Part shown: positions 5,608-7,261 of the stretch, piece after piece
Numbering within the stretch: position 1 is the first letter of the stretch
Layout of the letters: every line of letters starts with the position of its first letter
From: Acidimicrobiaceae bacterium
Lineage (GTDB): Bacteria; Actinomycetota; Acidimicrobiia; Acidimicrobiales; UBA8190
DNA length: 7,261 bases
Direction of reading: 5' to 3'
Assembly (NCBI GenBank): GCA_003453695.1
Contig: DMNK01000002.1
Coordinates: forward strand, 1-7,261
Made by a program: the position numbers and the translations under genes
The notes under the pieces: model-generated
The model's database searches: none
Seen by the model: only the letters and a program-made list of their open reading frames with translations
What the model was told of the DNA's origin: nothing

Positions 5608-6149
5608 CACCGCGAGGTGGGGTTTTTGTTCCCCGGGTCCAGGTGCTGTCCGCCGAGGACGTCCAGCGGGCCCTGGTGCGGATCGCCCATGAGATCGTGG
5701 AGCGCAACCGCGGCCTCGAGGACACCGTGCTCATCGGCCTGCAGACCGGCGGTGTCCCGCTGGCGCAGCGCATCGGCTCCGTCCTCGAAGTGGTGGAGGG
5801 CACCTCGGTGCCGGTGGGCACGCTCGACGTCGCCTTCTACCGCGACGACATCGGCATCCGCCCGGTGTTGCCCGAGGCGGTGACCGACGTCCCCGGGGAC
5901 CTGTCGGGCGCCCTCGTGGTGCTGGTGGACGACGTGCTGTTCACCGGCCGGACCGTGCGCGCCGCCCTCAACGCCCTGGCCGACTACGGCCGGGCCCGGG
6001 CCGTGCAGCTGGCGGTCATGGTGGACCGGGGCCACCGGGAGCTTCCCATCAGGCCCGACTTCGTGGGCAAGAACATGCCCACCCGGATCGACGAGCAGGT
6101 CGACGTGAGCCTCGACGGCGTCGTCCTCGGCGACGTGGTCCCCCGGTGA
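5580..6149 (+). CDS. pyrR: PyrR, pyr operon attenuation regulator / uracil phosphoribosyltransferase
   Basis: PyrR binds pyr leader RNA when UMP is high and promotes termination; members of the family may also make UMP from uracil and PRPP. Residues (from the TTG) include AHEIVERN at 36-43, YRDD at 87-90, the PRPP loop [13 protein letters not shown] at 113-125, and [21 protein letters not shown] at 148-168. The start is uncertain. GTG at 5643 would begin just before the conserved core (168 residues) but has no Shine-Dalgarno. TTG at 5580 has AGGAG four bases upstream and gives 189 residues, within the family range of about 180-193, but its first codons read through the attenuator terminator. 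GTG at 5568 is also open. The stop overlaps pyrB by 4 bp (GTGA). Confidence 0.93.
   Translation: MAERERRLTPPRGGVFVPRVQVLSAEDVQRALVRIAHEIVERNRGLEDTVLIGLQTGGVPLAQRIGSVLEVVEGTSVPVGTLDVAFYRDDIGIRPVLPEAVTDVPGDLSGALVVLVDDVLFTGRTVRAALNALADYGRARAVQLAVMVDRGHRELPIRPDFVGKNMPTRIDEQVDVSLDGVVLGDVVPR
5605..5630 (+). terminator. Intrinsic terminator of the pyr attenuator
   Basis: CCCCACC (5605-5611) pairs perfectly with GGTGGGG (5616-5622) around a GCGA (GNRA-type) tetraloop and is followed at once by TTTTTGTT (5623-5630). It is the only hairpin with a U-tract I found in the window. It lies about 75-100 bases into the predicted leader, downstream of the PyrR site, so it is an attenuator rather than an end-of-operon terminator. 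The reading frame running into pyrR passes through it without a stop. Confidence 0.9.
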
Positions 6150-7165
6150 GCGGGGCGCCGGCGAGCGGCGGTCGCCACCTGCTTTCGGTGGCGGATCTGG
6201 GCGCCGAGGGCATCGAGGAGGTGCTGCGGGTGGCCGACGCCTTCGTCGAGGTGGGACGCCGTCCCATCCCCAAGGTGCCGGCCCTGCGGGGGCGCACGGT
6301 GGTGACGCTGTTCGCCGAGGAGTCCACCCGCACCCGCCTGTCGTTCGAGACGGCCGCCCGGCGGCTGTCGGCCGACGTGGTGAGCTTCTCCGTCGAGCGG
6401 TCGTCGGTGAAGAAGGGCGAGTCGCTGCGTGACACCGTCGAGACGGTGGCGGCCATGGGGGTCGACGCCATGGTCGTGCGCCATCCCGCCGCCGGCGCGC
6501 CGCACCAAGTTGCACGGTGGGTGGACGCATCGGTGATCAACGCCGGCGACGGCTGGCACGAACATCCCACCCAGGCCCTCCTCGACTGCTACACCATCCG
6601 CCAGGTGCTGGCGGAGCGGGCCGGGCTCGACCCCTCCTCGTCGGGGACCGAATGCTTCGCCGGCTTGCGGGTGGCCGTGGTCGGCGACATCCGCCACAGC
6701 CGGGTGGCGCGCTCAGGGGTGTGGGCGCTGTCCGCCCTCGGGGCACAGGTGACACTGGTGGCGCCGGGGTCGCTCCTGCCCTCGTCTCTCGAAGGGTGGC
6801 CGCTCAGCGGGGTCTCCCACGATCTCGACGCCGTGCTGGGCGACGTCGACGTGTGCTACCTGCTGCGCCTGCAGATCGAGCGCGGTGCCGGCGCCTTCCT
6901 CCCGTCCCTGCGGGAGTACGCGGCGTCATTCGGCCTCACCACCCGCCGTGCCGCGCTGTTGCCGGAACAGGCCTTGGTCATGCACCCCGGTCCTATGAAC
7001 CGCGGCATCGAGATCGCCGACGACGTGGCCGACCTTCCGAGGTCGCTGGTGCTCCGCCAGGTGCGAAACGGGGTGGCGGTGCGCATGGCTGTGCTGTTCC
7101 TGCTGCTGGGCAGTGGGGCAGCGCCGTCGGGTGCAGGCGAGCTCATCGGAGCCGCCGGTGAATGA
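6146..7165 (+). CDS. pyrB: Aspartate carbamoyltransferase catalytic subunit
   Basis: ATCase joins carbamoyl phosphate and aspartate to give N-carbamoyl-aspartate, the first committed step of UMP synthesis. The 339-residue protein carries the carbamoyl-phosphate motif STRTR at 60-64, the 80s-loop SSVKKGES at 86-93 with its lysines, [10 protein letters not shown] at 138-147, the aspartate-domain [11 protein letters not shown] at 180-190, LLRLQIER at 239-246, and [11 protein letters not shown] at 280-290. It is somewhat longer than the usual 305-320 residues because of a short N-terminal lead, a Ser-rich insertion near 161-170 and a Gly/Ala-rich tail after about 322. No pyrI regulatory-subunit gene is in the window. 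The GTG start overlaps the pyrR stop and has no Shine-Dalgarno of its own, so translation is probably coupled and the operon relies on the upstream attenuator. Confidence 0.96.
   Translation: MSGAPASGGRHLLSVADLGAEGIEEVLRVADAFVEVGRRPIPKVPALRGRTVVTLFAEESTRTRLSFETAARRLSADVVSFSVERSSVKKGESLRDTVETVAAMGVDAMVVRHPAAGAPHQVARWVDASVINAGDGWHEHPTQALLDCYTIRQVLAERAGLDPSSSGTECFAGLRVAVVGDIRHSRVARSGVWALSALGAQVTLVAPGSLLPSSLEGWPLSGVSHDLDAVLGDVDVCYLLRLQIERGAGAFLPSLREYAASFGLTTRRAALLPEQALVMHPGPMNRGIEIADDVADLPRSLVLRQVRNGVAVRMAVLFLLLGSGAAPSGAGELIGAAGE
7148..7151 (+). promoter_or_regulatory. Shine-Dalgarno for pyrC (GGAG)
   Basis: GGAG lies six bases upstream of the GTG at 7158, inside the end of pyrB. It supports that GTG over the nearby ATG at 7162, which is in a different frame and only three bases from the pyrB stop. 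Confidence 0.5.
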
Positions 7166-7261
7166 GCCGGCCTACACCCTGCTGGTGCGAGGCGGCACCG
7201 TCGTGGACGAATTGGATGAGCGCCGGGCCGACGTGCTCGTGCGAGGCGGCACCGTCGTGGA
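7158..7261 (+). CDS. pyrC: Dihydroorotase, N-terminal fragment cut by the window end
   Basis: Only 34 codons are visible, starting at a GTG that overlaps the pyrB end by 8 bp and has GGAG six bases upstream. The peptide begins [20 protein letters not shown] and continues ERRADVLV, which matches the opening beta-strands of dihydroorotase and related amidohydrolases: a strand ending GGxVVD, then ADVLV. The metal-binding HxH motif would lie beyond the window. Position after pyrB in a PyrR-controlled operon makes dihydroorotase (carbamoyl-aspartate to dihydroorotate) the natural call. After ADVLV the family usually has a short turn then GRI; here the sequence repeats RGGTVV instead, which may be an assembly error, so the last 8 or so codons should not be trusted. 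Confidence 0.8.
   Translation, partial: MNEPAYTLLVRGGTVVDELDERRADVLVRGGTVV
7179..7261. repeat. In-frame direct repeat with 54-bp period running into the window end
   Basis: Bases 7179-7207 recur at 7233-7261 with 27 of 29 identical, including 23 consecutive identical bases (7185-7207 and 7239-7261). The period is 54 bp, or 18 codons. The second copy ends exactly at the last base of the window, so its true extent is unknown. Confidence 0.85.

Noticed and set aside
5033..5630. NusB as a specific regulator of the adjacent pyr attenuator
   Set aside because: NusB is conserved beside efp in many genomes with no pyr genes nearby, and no boxA-like element is evident in the leader; adjacency alone is not evidence.
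4247..5821. 524-codon minus-strand open frame opposite efp and nusB
   Set aside because: Antisense shadow crossing gene boundaries and the attenuator; no motif or sensible start.
4995..6530. Long open frame on the minus strand (511 codons) across nusB, pyrR and part of pyrB
   Set aside because: It spans several real plus-strand genes and the pyr leader, is Arg/Pro/Ala-rich with no recognisable motif, and reflects stop depletion at high GC.
7162..7261. ATG at 7162 in an ATGA overlap as the pyrC start
   Set aside because: That frame gives a Trp/Cys-rich peptide unlike dihydroorotase; the frame from GTG 7158 has the expected [10 protein letters not shown] and ADVLV strands and a GGAG at proper spacing.

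Overview
This is a very GC-rich, gene-dense stretch of core bacterial chromosome with every gene on the plus strand. The order aroC-aroK-aroB-aroQ-pepQ-efp-nusB is the one known from Actinobacteria (Mycobacterium tuberculosis carries aroC/K/B/D-Rv2536-pepQ-efp-nusB), and pyrR-pyrB-pyrC follows directly. Frequent GTG starts, chained 4-bp stop/start overlaps and TANNNT -10 boxes also suggest an actinobacterium. A deep lineage such as Acidimicrobiia is my best guess, from the feel of the protein sequences and the absence of bldD between nusB and pyrR. That placement is inference.

Layout. 1-70: a CGCGT pentamer repeat at the window edge, a strong hairpin, and a -10 box placed for a leaderless aroC transcript. 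71-3324: four shikimate-pathway genes (chorismate synthase, shikimate kinase, 3-dehydroquinate synthase, type II dehydroquinase) joined by overlaps of 8, 4 and 4 bp. 3321-5452: an M24B Xaa-Pro peptidase, elongation factor P and NusB. 5453-5642: the pyr control region, with an extended -10 promoter, a PyrR-binding hairpin, a candidate antiterminator and an intrinsic terminator with a U-tract. 5580-7261: pyrR, pyrB and the first codons of pyrC, cut by the window end.

How the genes work together. AroB and AroQ make 3-dehydroshikimate, AroK phosphorylates shikimate and AroC makes chorismate; aroE, aroA and the DAHP synthase gene are not in the window. EF-P relieves ribosome stalling at polyproline and the M24B enzyme cleaves Xaa-Pro bonds. 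NusB takes part in rRNA antitermination. PyrR senses UMP and PRPP and would switch off its own operon, which encodes the early steps of UMP synthesis.

The most informative non-coding signal is the PyrR attenuator. Its terminator lies inside an open frame continuous with pyrR, and the only good ribosome-binding site lies between the PyrR hairpin and the terminator. Other points worth a look are a perfect 12-bp inverted repeat inside aroB where the protein is shorter than its family, an AroQ that ends in three prolines exactly at the coupled pepQ start, and exact repeats at both window edges that look like assembly break points. I see no mobile element, CRISPR array, tRNA, rRNA or clearly new system; the window is essentially housekeeping.
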